A stretch of 36,572 nucleotides of DNA from Sulfurovum sp. (GCA_016744875.1 JADGDL010000019.1:1-36572); one strand, 5' to 3'; counted from the stretch's first letter, positions 1 to 7,901 are shown. Notes: generated by a model from the sequence alone, not told the origin. Numbers and translations: made by a program.

Positions 1-168
1 ACCATATGTTCTAACGTCTATAATATTAAATTCTAATACACGCCGTATGAGTTCTTTTCTTTCATCACACATACTGCCTTCTGATGATTCAAGCTGAGAG
101 ACTGCCTTACCATAAGACCATGTTCCTTCATTATTTTCTTTGTTTTCCTCTGAGGGGTTATTATTCAT
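1..168 (-). CDS. Hypothetical protein, N-terminal part only
   Basis: A reading frame opens with ATG at 168 and runs off the left edge of the window, giving 56 codons. The N-terminus is rich in Asn and Glu and looks disordered; after that comes a more ordinary mix with one Cys and a basic stretch (DERKELIRRVLEF). I do not recognise a family. A weak purine-rich ribosome site (AAGAG) precedes the ATG. It lies downstream of tRNA-Ser on the same strand with about 100 bases between them. The frame could be real or chance; the open frame to the edge and the acidic-then-basic pattern favour a real gene. Confidence 0.5.
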   Translation of the reverse strand, partial: MNNNPSEENKENNEGTWSYGKAVSQLESSEGSMCDERKELIRRVLEFNIIDVRTYG

Positions 169-270
169 GACATACTCTTTTATAATTAATTATTTATCTA
201 CATTATATCATATAAGATAAAGTCAGTAAAGATAGATGATTTGATATGGATTTGATTGTAATATTAGTAA

Positions 271-358
271 TGGCTGAGAGGAAGGGATTCGAACCCTCGG
301 TGAGTTACCCCACACAGACGTTCCAGGTCTGCACCTTCGACCACTCGGACACCTCTCA
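271..358 (-). tRNA. tRNA-Ser (anticodon GGA)
   Basis: Read on the minus strand this is an 88-base class II tRNA. The acceptor arms TGAGAGG and CCTCTCA pair fully and are followed by the discriminator G and an encoded CCA (271-273). The anticodon stem CAGAC/GTCTG encloses the loop CTGGAAC, so the anticodon is GGA (322-324 on the plus strand), reading UCC/UCU serine codons. The T arm holds GGTTCGAATCC, and a long variable arm is present, as expected for serine. The next minus-strand gene upstream is the SRP RNA. Confidence 0.96.
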
Positions 359-524
359 ACAGTCTTAAAGAACGCTTTTTGAACAAAATTCAACAAAGCT
401 ACGCAAACGCTGAGTTATCTTCAGCAGATGGCTCATGTGACTAGTCACATTTCAATAATAAGTATCTTATCTCAATAAGCAAAAAAGTTTTGATTTATTG
501 TTTGAAGATATGTTTATGTAGTAA

Positions 525-632
525 GTACCTCTCCCCAGATCCCTGCGGCACACAGAAAAGAAAGGTGGGCTGCTATGTTCCCATCCTGACCCGTTGTCTT
601 TCAGAACCGTTGCACAGGTCTGAAAAGAGGCG
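525..632 (-). ncRNA. ffs: Signal recognition particle RNA, small bacterial (4.5S) type
   Basis: On the minus strand the conserved SRP domain IV signature is clear at 568-590: GTCAGG, then GGAA, then AGCAGCC, which is the Ffh-binding hairpin. The ends pair as a 12-base terminal helix (619-630 with 528-539, including G-U pairs), as in the single-hairpin 4.5S RNA; there is no Alu domain. The RNA works with Ffh and FtsY to target nascent membrane proteins to SecYEG. A TATAAT at 643-638 places the start near 631, which agrees with the end of the helix. The exact 3' end is not fixed by sequence. Confidence 0.93.
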
Positions 633-637
633 AGAGA

Positions 638-643
638 ATTATA
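638..643 (-). promoter_or_regulatory. -10 box for the SRP RNA
   Basis: TATAAT on the minus strand (ATTATA on the plus strand) lies 7 bases upstream of the predicted 5' end of the SRP RNA helix. No convincing -35 box is seen, which is common for the Campylobacterota sigma70. Confidence 0.65.
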
Positions 644-681
644 GCGAAGGAATACTTATGTATGTTTGAAGAAAAGGTCAT

Positions 682-1761
682 CTAGTCCTCTTCCGTATTA
701 ATTACAGACCATTCATTAAAGGGAAGGGCCTCAAAGTGAAGTTTTTCTATATTGTATTCATAGTGATTTGCTACAGTAACGATAGTCACTTTGAGGATAC
801 CGTATTTTTTATAAAGTGAAAACTTATTTTGTGATTTTACCCAGAGGCTCTCTTCACTTTCAAATGGGGCAGGAATGATGAGTTCATTGTTTTGGGTCAC
901 ATAACCATGAATACCCAGTGTTTCTACTTCTATATGGTGTTTCATAAGTGCTAAGGCTATCATAGTATCAAACTGCATAATGAAAGGTTGACCTGTTGTG
1001 AGATATTTGGCAAAGGCGAAATCAAACAGAAGCATCTTTTTCCCTGATTTTTGATAACGATCATCTATAAAAAGAACTAACTTCTCATCTACAAAGATCT
1101 TCATCGTTTTATAGAGCCAATCTTTGGAGATTTTAAATTTCTCTTTGGCAAAGCTATATATTTGATGTACCGTAAGATGTTTGGTATGCTGTTGGGCTAA
1201 GATAAGAAGCAGTTTTTGTTCATTGGTATCAAAGGCTGATTGAAAAAAGAGTTTCATTGAATATGTAGCGGTTTTTTGTGATCTTGCAAGAAGCGGTAAT
1301 GTACCTGAACGTAAAAAATGGTTAAAGCCTCGATTTTGTGCCAAAGAGCTTTCAAACGCAAGGAACTCTTCATAGTCTAAGGGGAAGAGTTCAACAGGGG
1401 TGAGTATTTTGTTGTGAAGTGGGATACGGGAAAGTACTATGAGCCTCTCTACATTGGGGAAGCTGTTAAGCATTAGATCTTCATAGTGGTCTAAAATAAG
1501 AAGTGTGATACCCAAACGATCTATATATTGTTGCAATGCCAATGTTGTGAGTGACTCAAAGATAAGGTTAGGATCTTGGATATCTATATAGAGTGTGCTT
1601 TCTGGATCTTCCTGACTCATTAGATCTAGAACCATGGATGTTTTACCAGAGCCTCTAACACCATAGAGATTGATATCTATATTGGGAGGTATTTGGCATT
1701 TCCTTGTGACATAATTATCAGCAATATACTGTTGATTATGATAATATTCGAGTAGTTCCAT
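682..1761 (-). CDS. AAA-type P-loop ATPase (archaeal-type/DUF4143-like), 359 aa
   Basis: The product has a Walker A motif GVRGSGKT at residues 34-41 and a Walker B strand LLILD ending at Asp91. A Ser-Arg sensor-like segment (VLSRIP) follows near residue 110. A helical, winged-helix-like region (about 180-250) and an alpha/beta C-terminal domain complete it. This order matches the large family of single-protein ATPases related to the archaeal ATPase and AAA_14/DUF4143 groups, whose cellular role is mostly unknown. It is a single gene, divergent from the S10 operon. The transcript can form a TTCCTT/AAGGAA hairpin (1770-1786) that touches the ribosome site AAGGA before the ATG at 1761. Function is not assigned. 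Confidence 0.85.
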   Translation of the reverse strand: MELLEYYHNQQYIADNYVTRKCQIPPNIDINLYGVRGSGKTSMVLDLMSQEDPESTLYIDIQDPNLIFESLTTLALQQYIDRLGITLLILDHYEDLMLNSFPNVERLIVLSRIPLHNKILTPVELFPLDYEEFLAFESSLAQNRGFNHFLRSGTLPLLARSQKTATYSMKLFFQSAFDTNEQKLLLILAQQHTKHLTVHQIYSFAKEKFKISKDWLYKTMKIFVDEKLVLFIDDRYQKSGKKMLLFDFAFAKYLTTGQPFIMQFDTMIALALMKHHIEVETLGIHGYVTQNNELIIPAPFESEESLWVKSQNKFSLYKKYGILKVTIVTVANHYEYNIEKLHFEALPFNEWSVINTEED

Positions 1762-1825
1762 GTATATCCTTCCTTATTAAAAGGAAATATTTTTTAAGAT
1801 TGTACCCTTTTTAGACTGAAAAGTA

Positions 1826-1854
1826 TTGCACCTTTCAAAAAGTTTGGGTATAAT
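1826..1854 (+). promoter_or_regulatory. Sigma70 promoter of the S10 ribosomal operon
   Basis: TTGCAC at 1826-1831 and TATAAT at 1849-1854 are separated by 17 bases, the ideal spacing, so transcription should start near 1861. This is the only near-consensus promoter upstream of rpsJ and probably drives the whole run of ribosomal genes. Confidence 0.82.
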
Positions 1855-1860
1855 TCGCGT

Positions 1861-1943
1861 TCCTAAATTTATGTTAGAGGGTTTAAACCCTGTGTTTAGG
1901 CACCTTGGCTTTGCCTTGCTAACGAGTTCTTTAAAGGTAAAAT
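1861..1943 (+). promoter_or_regulatory. Structured leader of the S10 operon
   Basis: The 83-base untranslated leader contains a perfect 14-base palindrome AGGGTTTAAACCCT at 1878-1891, nested inside CCTAAA (1862-1867) pairing with TTTAGG (1895-1900). A second pairing, AGGCA (1898-1902) with TGCCT (1912-1916), overlaps the outer stem, so the two folds exclude each other. The ribosome site AAAGG lies at 1933-1937. In other bacteria S10 leaders bind L4 for autogenous control; whether this one does is inference. Confidence 0.5.
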
Positions 1944-2255
1944 ATGGAAAAAATTAGATTAAAGCTTAAAGCTTACGATCACAGAGTGTTAGACAGATCA
2001 GTTGCTGCTATTATTGATGCAGTTAAACGTACAGGTGCAGAGATTAGAGGGCCAATTCCAATGCCAACTAAACTTAAGCGTTATACGGTTCTTAAATCAC
2101 CACACGTAAACAAAGATGCGCGTGAGCAGTTTGAGATCAGAATTCACGGAAGAATGATCGATATCGTTTCTGCGACTTCAGATACTATAGATTCACTTAT
2201 GAAGTTGGACTTAGCACCTGAAATCGAAGTTGAAATCAGATCAATGGACAAGTAG
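1944..2255 (+). CDS. rpsJ: 30S ribosomal protein S10
   Basis: This 103-residue protein is full length for S10 and carries the family loop GPIPMPTK (about residues 36-43) and the C-terminal strand segment ending in EIEVEIRSM. S10 sits in the 30S head and also acts as NusE in antitermination with NusB. It is the first gene of the S10 cluster, preceded by AAAGG six bases before the ATG. Unlike many bacteria, rpsL, rpsG, fusA and tuf are not immediately upstream; a divergent ATPase gene is there instead. Confidence 0.98.
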   Translation: MEKIRLKLKAYDHRVLDRSVAAIIDAVKRTGAEIRGPIPMPTKLKRYTVLKSPHVNKDAREQFEIRIHGRMIDIVSATSDTIDSLMKLDLAPEIEVEIRSMDK

Positions 2256-2264
2256 GAGTAGAGA

Positions 2265-2846
2265 ATGGAATTTATTATAGAAAAAATTGGTATGAGCAGA
2301 ACTGTTGACGTACCAGCTGTTCCAGTTACACTTCTTAAAGTCGTTGAAACGAAAGTTTGTGAAGTGAAAGAAGACGGAAAAGCACTTGTAGCGTACAACT
2401 CAAGTAAAAAACTTAACAAGAGCATCGAAGGTCAGCAAACTAAGTTTGGTGTATCTAACGAGTTCAATAAGTTTATGACAATTGAAGTAGCTGAAGGTAC
2501 TGAAGCTGGCGATCTTAATGTAGCAGCATTGGCTGAAGCAACATTGGTAAAAACATCTCTTAACACTAAGGGTAGAGGTTTTTCTGGTGGTATGAAACGT
2601 CACGGTTTCGGTGGCGGACCAGCTTCACACGGACATAGATTTGGTAGACGTATCGGTTCAATTGGTAATGCTGAATGGCCAGGACGTGTTCAAAAAGGTA
2701 AGAAAATGCCTGGACAATACGGAAACAGTAAAACAACAGTAAAAAATGATGTTATTTCATTTGATGCTGAAAACGGAATCTTAGTACTAAAAGGTTCAAT
2801 CCCAGGAGCTAATGGTTCACGTGGATTGGTTAGGATAGTTAAATAA
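2265..2846 (+). CDS. rplC: 50S ribosomal protein L3
   Basis: The 193-residue protein contains the diagnostic L3 core with GRGFSGGMKRHGF (about residues 102-114), ASHGHRFGRRIGSIG, and PGRVQKGKKMPGQ. It binds 23S rRNA near the peptidyl transferase centre and is an early assembly protein. It starts nine bases after rpsJ with AGGAG at a good distance, and its TAA stop shares a base with the ATG of rplD, so the two are translationally coupled. It is slightly shorter than the Escherichia coli protein (209 residues). Confidence 0.98.
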   Translation: MEFIIEKIGMSRTVDVPAVPVTLLKVVETKVCEVKEDGKALVAYNSSKKLNKSIEGQQTKFGVSNEFNKFMTIEVAEGTEAGDLNVAALAEATLVKTSLNTKGRGFSGGMKRHGFGGGPASHGHRFGRRIGSIGNAEWPGRVQKGKKMPGQYGNSKTTVKNDVISFDAENGILVLKGSIPGANGSRGLVRIVK

Positions 2847-3436
2847 TGAGTACAACAGTAATTAAAACAACAGACCTTCCACAGGCGTTTTTAGAAGTTC
2901 ACCCACATAACCTTTACCTTTACTGTAAAGCGTATGCAGCTGGACTTAGAGCAAACACTGCACAGACTAAAAACAGATCTGCTGTAAGTGGTGGTGGTAA
3001 AAAACCATGGGCTCAAAAAGGTGGCGGACGTGCAAGAGCAGGTTCAACTAGATCTCCAATCTTTGTTGGTGGTGGTGTTGCATTTGGTCCAAGTACAAAC
3101 AAAAACTATGATCAAAAAGTAAACAAAAAGCAAAAAAGACTTGCGCTTATGCATGCACTTGCAGACATGGCAGCAAATGAAAAGCTTTTAGTAGTTGATA
3201 CGATCTCTATCGAGTCGGGTAAAACAAAAGATGCTATTGCATTTGTAAACGGACTTGAGCAGAGAGATGTACTTGTAGTTAAAGAGATGATTGATGATAA
3301 GACATTCTTAGCATTCAGAAATCTTCAAAATGCATACCTTATTGAACCAAATGAGCTTAATGCTTACCTTGCTGCGGCGTATCACTCAATCGTGATCGAA
3401 AAAGCAGTATTTGATAAATTGACAAAAGAGGCTTAA
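2846..3436 (+). CDS. rplD: 50S ribosomal protein L4
   Basis: The 196-residue protein has the L4 extended loop with SGGGKKPWAQKGGGRARAG (about residues 48-66) and RSPIFVGGGVAFGP, which lines the exit tunnel. The C-terminal Rossmann-like half contains DVLVV and the final helix. L4 is an assembly initiator and in E. coli is the autogenous repressor of this operon, which makes the structured leader at 1861-1943 worth noting. The ATG overlaps the rplC stop by one base and rplW follows after a single base. Confidence 0.97.
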   Translation: MSTTVIKTTDLPQAFLEVHPHNLYLYCKAYAAGLRANTAQTKNRSAVSGGGKKPWAQKGGGRARAGSTRSPIFVGGGVAFGPSTNKNYDQKVNKKQKRLALMHALADMAANEKLLVVDTISIESGKTKDAIAFVNGLEQRDVLVVKEMIDDKTFLAFRNLQNAYLIEPNELNAYLAAAYHSIVIEKAVFDKLTKEA

Positions 3437-3437
3437 T

Positions 3438-3719
3438 ATGGCAGATATTACAGATATTAAAGCAATTATGTATACAGAGAAGAGTTTGGCTCTTCAAGAA
3501 GATGGTGTAATCGTAGTTCAAACAACTCCTAGAATGACTAAAAATGGTCTTAAAGAAGTGTTTAAAGAATTCTTTGGCATTAACCCACTTAGAGTGAACT
3601 CAATGAGAGTAAACGGTAAAGTGAAAAGATTTAAAGGTATCGAAGGAAAAAGACCAGACTTGAAAAAGTTCTACGTTACACTTCCTGCTGATGCAAAAAT
3701 CGAAAGCTTAGCGGTATAA
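3438..3719 (+). CDS. rplW: 50S ribosomal protein L23
   Basis: The 93-residue protein shows the L23 pattern: an early TEKS segment (residues 13-16), the middle helix with LKEVFKEFFGI, and the RVNGKVKRFKG loop that reaches the tunnel exit. L23 forms the docking site for trigger factor and SRP at the exit. It sits between rplD and rplB with one- and ten-base gaps, the standard S10 cluster order. Confidence 0.97.
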   Translation: MADITDIKAIMYTEKSLALQEDGVIVVQTTPRMTKNGLKEVFKEFFGINPLRVNSMRVNGKVKRFKGIEGKRPDLKKFYVTLPADAKIESLAV

Positions 3720-3729
3720 GGAGTAGAAA

Positions 3730-4557
3730 ATGGCAATGAAATCATATAGACCGATAACTCCGGCACGTCGTTGGATGACAAACTTAGACAGTAGTGATAT
3801 TACGTCTAAACCAACAGTAAGAGCTCTACTTAAGAATCTTCCAAGATCTGCAGGTAGAAACTCAAATGGTAGGATCACTTCTCGTCACAGAGAAGCAGGT
3901 GCTAAAAAGCTTTACAGAATCATCGACTTTAAAAGAAATAAATTTAACGTTGAAGGTACTGTTGCAACAATCGAATACGACCCGTACAGAAACTGTAGAA
4001 TCTGTCTTGTTAAGTATGTAGATGGTGACAGAAGATATATACTTCAGGCAAAAGGTTTAGAAGTAGGTACAAAAATAATGTCAGCTGAAACAGGACTTGA
4101 TATCAAGACTGGTAACTGTATGAAACTTAAATCTATCCCGGTTGGTACATTGGTACATAACATTGAAATGAGTCCTGGTCACGGTGGTCAGATGGCACGT
4201 TCAGCTGGTACTTATGCACAGATCATGGGTAGAGATGGTAAGTATGTTTCACTTAGACTTCCATCTGGTGAAATGAGATACATTCTTGGTGAGTGTCTTG
4301 CAACTATCGGTACTATCGGTAATGAAGAGATCGCTAACGAAGTTGTTGGTAAAGCTGGTAGAAGCAGACACAGAGGTATCAGACCTCAAACTCGTGGTTC
4401 TGCAATGAACCCGATTGATCACCCACATGGTGGTGGTGAAGGTAAGACTAACTCAGGTAGACATCCAGTATCTCCATGGGGTACGCCTGCTAAAGGGTTT
4501 AAAACTCGTAAAAAACAAGCTAGTGATAAATTAATTATCACTAAGCGTAAAAAGTAA
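3730..4557 (+). CDS. rplB: 50S ribosomal protein L2
   Basis: The 275-residue protein is the normal length for L2. The OB-like domain includes KLYRIIDFKRNK, and the SH3-like domain contains SPGHGGQMARSAGTYAQ. The C-terminal HPHGGGEGK motif holds the conserved histidine close to the peptidyl transferase centre. L2 joins subunit association and catalysis-site folding. A clear AAGGAG precedes the ATG, and rpsS follows after eleven bases. Confidence 0.98.
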   Translation: MAMKSYRPITPARRWMTNLDSSDITSKPTVRALLKNLPRSAGRNSNGRITSRHREAGAKKLYRIIDFKRNKFNVEGTVATIEYDPYRNCRICLVKYVDGDRRYILQAKGLEVGTKIMSAETGLDIKTGNCMKLKSIPVGTLVHNIEMSPGHGGQMARSAGTYAQIMGRDGKYVSLRLPSGEMRYILGECLATIGTIGNEEIANEVVGKAGRSRHRGIRPQTRGSAMNPIDHPHGGGEGKTNSGRHPVSPWGTPAKGFKTRKKQASDKLIITKRKK

Positions 4558-4568
4558 GGGGCTAAGAT

Positions 4569-4847
4569 ATGGCAAGATCGACAAAAAAAGGTCCATTTAT
4601 CGATGGTCACCTAATGAAAAAAGTGCTTAAAGCAAAAGAAGATGGTTCACATAAAGCGATTAAAACTTGGTCAAGAAGATCTGTGATCTTCCCTGAGTTC
4701 ATCGGTTTAACAATTAACGTTCACAACGGTAGACAATTTGTACCGGTATTCGTTACAGAGAACCACGTAGGTTACAAACTTGGTGAATTCGCACCAACTA
4801 GAACATTTAGGGGCCATAAAGGTTCTGTTCAGAAGAAGGTAGGTTAA
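4569..4847 (+). CDS. rpsS: 30S ribosomal protein S19
   Basis: At 92 residues it is full length and opens with MARSTKKGPFIDGHL, the classic S19 start. The segments TWSRRSVIFPEFIG and GHKLGEFAPTRTFRGH-like (here GYKLGEFAPTRTFRGH) complete the fold. S19 forms a complex with S13 in the 30S head and contacts the A-site tRNA region. It is followed after one base by rplV. Confidence 0.98.
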   Translation: MARSTKKGPFIDGHLMKKVLKAKEDGSHKAIKTWSRRSVIFPEFIGLTINVHNGRQFVPVFVTENHVGYKLGEFAPTRTFRGHKGSVQKKVG

Positions 4848-4848
4848 T

Positions 4849-5187
4849 ATGAGTAGAGCATTATTAAGATTCGTAAGAGTTTCTCCTACTAAAGCTAGAC
4901 TTATCGCTAGAGAAGTTCAGGGTATGAATGCTGAGCTAGCTCTTGCAGCGTTAGAGTTTATGCCTAACAAAGCAGCGGGTATCGTTTCTAAGGTAATTGC
5001 ATCTGCAGTTGCTAACGGTGACTTTGAACCAGAAGAAGTAACCATTACTTCTTGTAGAGTTGACAAAGCAGCGGTAATGAAAAGATGGAGACCAAGAGCT
5101 AGAGGTACAGCTTCTAGAATCATTAAACCAACAGCACACATTCTTGTAGAAGTTGGCGTAGCTGAAAAAACTGAGAAGGACGCGTAA
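4849..5187 (+). CDS. rplV: 50S ribosomal protein L22
   Basis: The 112-residue protein has the L22 N-terminal motif VRVSPTKARLIAREVQG (about residues 9-25) and the hairpin loop with MKRWRPRARGTASRI, which lines the exit tunnel where macrolides bind. The C-terminus IKPTAHILVEV is conserved. Its TAA stop overlaps the rpsC ATG by one base (TAATG), indicating coupled translation. Confidence 0.98.
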   Translation: MSRALLRFVRVSPTKARLIAREVQGMNAELALAALEFMPNKAAGIVSKVIASAVANGDFEPEEVTITSCRVDKAAVMKRWRPRARGTASRIIKPTAHILVEVGVAEKTEKDA

Positions 5188-5885
5188 TGGGTCAAAAAGT
5201 AAATCCTATAGGTCTTAGACTTGGAATCAACAGAAACTGGGAATCAAGATGGTTCCCGGCAAAAGGAAGAACAGCTGATTTTATCGCTGAAGATTACAAG
5301 ATCAGAAAATTCCTAAAAAAAGAACTTTTCTATGCAGGTGTTTCTAACATCATCATCGAAAGAACTGTTAAAAAATTAAGAATAAATATCGTGACTGCAA
5401 GACCTGGTATCATTATCGGGAAAAAAGGTGCAGATATTGAGAAATTGAAAGCAACACTTATCAAAATGCTTGGTAAAGATGTAGCGATCAACATCAAAGA
5501 AGAGAAACGTCCACAAGCTTCTGGTCAACTGGCAGCTGAAAATGTAGCGACTCAACTAGAGAGAAGAGTTGCATTTAGACGTGCGATGAAAAAAGTAATC
5601 CAAGGAGCACTTAAATCAGGTGCAAAAGGGATCAAAGTTTCTGTTTCTGGTAGACTTGGTGGAGCTGAAATGGCTAGAACTGAGTGGTACTTAGAGGGTA
5701 GAGTTCCTCTTCATACACTTAGAGCAAAGATCGATTACGGTTTTGCTGAAGCACATACTACTTATGGAATCATTGGTATCAAAGTATGGATCTTCAAAGG
5801 TGAAGTACTTGCTAAAGGTATCCAAGCAGAACCAGCAGAAGAGAAAAAAGGTGGACGTAGACCATCTAAAAAGAGAGGTGAATAA
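5187..5885 (+). CDS. rpsC: 30S ribosomal protein S3
   Basis: The 232-residue protein starts MGQKVNPIGLRLG, as S3 does. The KH domain carries the GXXG loop GKKG at residues 78-81. The C-terminal domain contains SGRLGGAEMARTEWY and the HTLRAKIDYG segment, which line the mRNA entry channel. A lysine/arginine-rich tail ends the protein. It is translationally coupled to rplV and followed two bases later by rplP. Confidence 0.98.
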   Translation: MGQKVNPIGLRLGINRNWESRWFPAKGRTADFIAEDYKIRKFLKKELFYAGVSNIIIERTVKKLRINIVTARPGIIIGKKGADIEKLKATLIKMLGKDVAINIKEEKRPQASGQLAAENVATQLERRVAFRRAMKKVIQGALKSGAKGIKVSVSGRLGGAEMARTEWYLEGRVPLHTLRAKIDYGFAEAHTTYGIIGIKVWIFKGEVLAKGIQAEPAEEKKGGRRPSKKRGE

Positions 5886-5887
5886 CG

Positions 5888-6313
5888 ATGTTAATGCCTA
5901 AAAGAACTAAATGGAGAAAGCAGATGAAAGGCCGTAATCGCGGTAAATCTTTCAGAGGCAACAAAATTGAGTTTGGTGATATCGCGATCAAAGCAACTGA
6001 AGCTGGTAGAATTGATTCTAGACAGATCGAAGCGGCGCGTATTACAATGACTAGAAAAATTAACAGAACTGGTAAAACTTGGATCAGAGTTTTCCCTGAT
6101 AAGCCTCTTACTGCTAAGCCACTTGAAACAAGAATGGGTAAAGGTAAAGGTGCTGTTGACAGATGGGTAATGAATGTTAAGCCAGGAAGAATTATTTTCG
6201 AAATGGCCGGTGTTGAAGAAGATCTCGCAAGAGAAGCACTCACACTTGCAATTCATAAAATGCCATTTAAGTGTAAGATCATCGCTTTAAAGGATACAAA
6301 TGAACTATATTGA
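5888..6313 (+). CDS. rplP: 50S ribosomal protein L16
   Basis: The 141-residue protein starts MLMPKRTKWRKQMKGRNRG, which matches the family start and supports ATG at 5888 rather than the internal ATG two codons later. The segments RIFPDKPLTAKPLETRMGKGKG-type (split here as FPDKPLTAKPLETRMG) and GRIIFEMAGV are typical. L16 helps shape the A site on the 50S subunit. Its 3' end overlaps rpmC by 14 bases, the largest overlap in the cluster. Confidence 0.98.
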   Translation: MLMPKRTKWRKQMKGRNRGKSFRGNKIEFGDIAIKATEAGRIDSRQIEAARITMTRKINRTGKTWIRVFPDKPLTAKPLETRMGKGKGAVDRWVMNVKPGRIIFEMAGVEEDLAREALTLAIHKMPFKCKIIALKDTNELY

Positions 6314-6491
6314 TTTAAAAGACAAAAGCGAAGCTGATCTTACAGCAATGCTTAAAGAGAAAAAACTTGAGTTGTTTACACTAAATGCAAAGCAAAAGAC
6401 TATGCAGTTAACAAACACTTCTGAGTTAAGAGTTGCGAAAAAAGATCTCGCAAGAATTCAAACAGCACTTACTGCTGTTAGATCGAAGTAA
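6300..6491 (+). CDS. rpmC: 50S ribosomal protein L29
   Basis: This 63-residue all-helical protein has the L29 pattern: an N-terminal helix with DKSEADLTAMLKEKKLEL, the central LRVAKKDLARIQTAL helix. L29 sits beside L23 at the tunnel exit. It begins inside the end of rplP in another frame, so its translation probably depends on ribosomes finishing rplP. rpsQ follows after ten bases. Confidence 0.96.
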   Translation: MNYIDLKDKSEADLTAMLKEKKLELFTLNAKQKTMQLTNTSELRVAKKDLARIQTALTAVRSK

Positions 6492-6501
6492 AGGGTTAGA
6501 G

Positions 6502-6750
6502 ATGCCAAAAAGACAAATAACTGGTACTGTGATTAAAAAGGCTGGAGACAAAACTGCAACTATGATAGTTGAGAGAAAAGTACTTCACCCAAGATACCAC
6601 AAGACTGTAAAGAGATTTAAAAAATATCTTATTCATGATGAGAAAAATGACGTTAATGTTGGAGATACGGTAACTGCTGTTGAATGTAGACCACTTTCTA
6701 AAACAAAAAGTTTCAGACTTCTTAACATCGTGAAGAGAGGAGAAGTGTAA
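6502..6750 (+). CDS. rpsQ: 30S ribosomal protein S17
   Basis: I place the start at ATG 6502 (MPKRQITGTVIKK), giving 82 residues, the usual S17 length. An in-frame upstream ATG at 6433 would add 23 residues encoded inside rpmC and unlike S17, so it is rejected; GGGTTAGAG upstream of 6502 can serve the ribosome. The OB fold includes the motifs ERKVLHPRYHKTVKRFKKY and VGDTVTAVECRPLSKTKSF. S17 binds 16S rRNA early in assembly. Its TAA overlaps the rplN ATG. Confidence 0.97.
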   Translation: MPKRQITGTVIKKAGDKTATMIVERKVLHPRYHKTVKRFKKYLIHDEKNDVNVGDTVTAVECRPLSKTKSFRLLNIVKRGEV

Positions 6751-7118
6751 TGATCCAAGGTTTTACAAGATTAAATGTAGCAGATAACTCTGGTGCAAAA
6801 GAGATCATGTGTATCAAGGTTCTTGGTGGATCTAAAAGAAGATATGCATCAGTAGGTGACGTGATCGTTGCTTCTGTAAAAAAAGCACTTCCAACTGGAA
6901 AAGTAAAAAAAGGTAAGGTTATTAAAGCCGTAGTTGTTAGAACTAAAAAAGAGATCCAGAGAGAAAATGGTTCACTTATTAGATTTGATGACAATGCCGC
7001 AGTAATCATCGACGACAAGAAAGAGCCAATAGGTACACGTATCTTTGGCCCTGTAAGTCGTGAAACAAGATATGCAGGTTTTATGAAAATTGTATCACTT
7101 GCACCGGAGGTATGGTAA
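6750..7118 (+). CDS. rplN: 50S ribosomal protein L14
   Basis: The 122-residue length and motifs are standard: MIQGFTRLNVADNSGAKE at the start, KVLGGSKRRYASVGD, and the C-terminal GTRIFGPVSRETR. L14 forms intersubunit bridges and contacts L19. The ATG shares a base with the rpsQ stop and its own stop shares a base with the rplX ATG, so three genes are coupled in series. Confidence 0.98.
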   Translation: MIQGFTRLNVADNSGAKEIMCIKVLGGSKRRYASVGDVIVASVKKALPTGKVKKGKVIKAVVVRTKKEIQRENGSLIRFDDNAAVIIDDKKEPIGTRIFGPVSRETRYAGFMKIVSLAPEVW

Positions 7119-7351
7119 TGGCTAAGACATTCAAAATCAAAAAAGGTGACCAGGTAATGGTTATCGCTGGTGATGATAAAGGTAAAACTGGAGAAGTTCT
7201 TCAGGTTCTTACTAAAAAAGATGCAGTGATCGTTGCAGGGTGTAAAACAGCTAAAAAAGCTGTAAAACCAAGCGAAGATAACAAAGAGGGTGGATTTGAC
7301 AACAAAGAAATGCCAATCCACATCTCAAATGTAAAAAAAGTAGAGGCTTAA
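7118..7351 (+). CDS. rplX: 50S ribosomal protein L24
   Basis: The start is set at ATG 7118 (MAKTFKIKKGDQVMVIAG), giving 77 residues. The ATG at 7112 is in frame but only one base after GGAGG (7106-7110), too close, while 7118 is seven bases away and matches the family start. The KOW motif is seen in KGDQVMVIAGDDKGKTGEV. L24 initiates 50S assembly. The ATG overlaps the TAA of rplN. Confidence 0.96.
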   Translation: MAKTFKIKKGDQVMVIAGDDKGKTGEVLQVLTKKDAVIVAGCKTAKKAVKPSEDNKEGGFDNKEMPIHISNVKKVEA

Positions 7352-7355
7352 TACC

Positions 7356-7901
7356 ATGAGTAGAATGAAGCAAAAGTACAATGACATCGTACCTGCACTT
7401 AGAGAAGAGTGTGGGATCACTAACCCGATGCAGACTCCTAAGCTTGAGAAGATAGTGATCTCTGTCGGTGCTGGTGAAGAGGGTAAAGATAACAAACTCA
7501 TCGCTAACATGACAGATACTATCTCACTTATCGCCGGTCAAAAAGCGGTAGTTGTAAATGCTAGAAAATCTGTTGCAGGTTTTAAAGCAAGAGAAGGTGC
7601 TCCAACAGGTATCAGAGTAACACTTAGAGGTGAAAATATGTATAACTTCTTTGATAAACTCGTATCTATAGCACTTCCAAGAGTGAAAGACTTTAGAGGA
7701 ACACCAAGAAAAGGTTTTGACGGACGTGGTAATTATAACTTCGGTCTTCAAGAGCAATTGATGTTCCCAGAAGTTGAATTTGACAAAGTAATTAAGACTC
7801 ACGGTATGAACATTGTAATCGTAACAAGTACTGAGAATGATAAAGAGGGATTCGTGCTTCTAGAGAAGCTTGGAATGCCTTTTGCTAAAGGGAGAAACTA
7901 A
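7356..7901 (+). CDS. rplE: 50S ribosomal protein L5
   Basis: At 181 residues it is full length. The start MSRMKQKYNDIVPAL, the segment ARKSVAGFKAREGAPTG-type and the end region with LEKLGMPFAKG are typical. L5 binds 5S rRNA in the central protuberance and contacts P-site tRNA. The TAA overlaps the rpsN ATG by one base (CTAATGG). Confidence 0.98.
   Translation: MSRMKQKYNDIVPALREECGITNPMQTPKLEKIVISVGAGEEGKDNKLIANMTDTISLIAGQKAVVVNARKSVAGFKAREGAPTGIRVTLRGENMYNFFDKLVSIALPRVKDFRGTPRKGFDGRGNYNFGLQEQLMFPEVEFDKVIKTHGMNIVIVTSTENDKEGFVLLEKLGMPFAKGRN

Noticed and set aside
6433..6501. An N-terminal extension of rpsQ
   Set aside because: It lies inside rpmC and encodes residues unlike S17; ATG 6502 gives the normal length.
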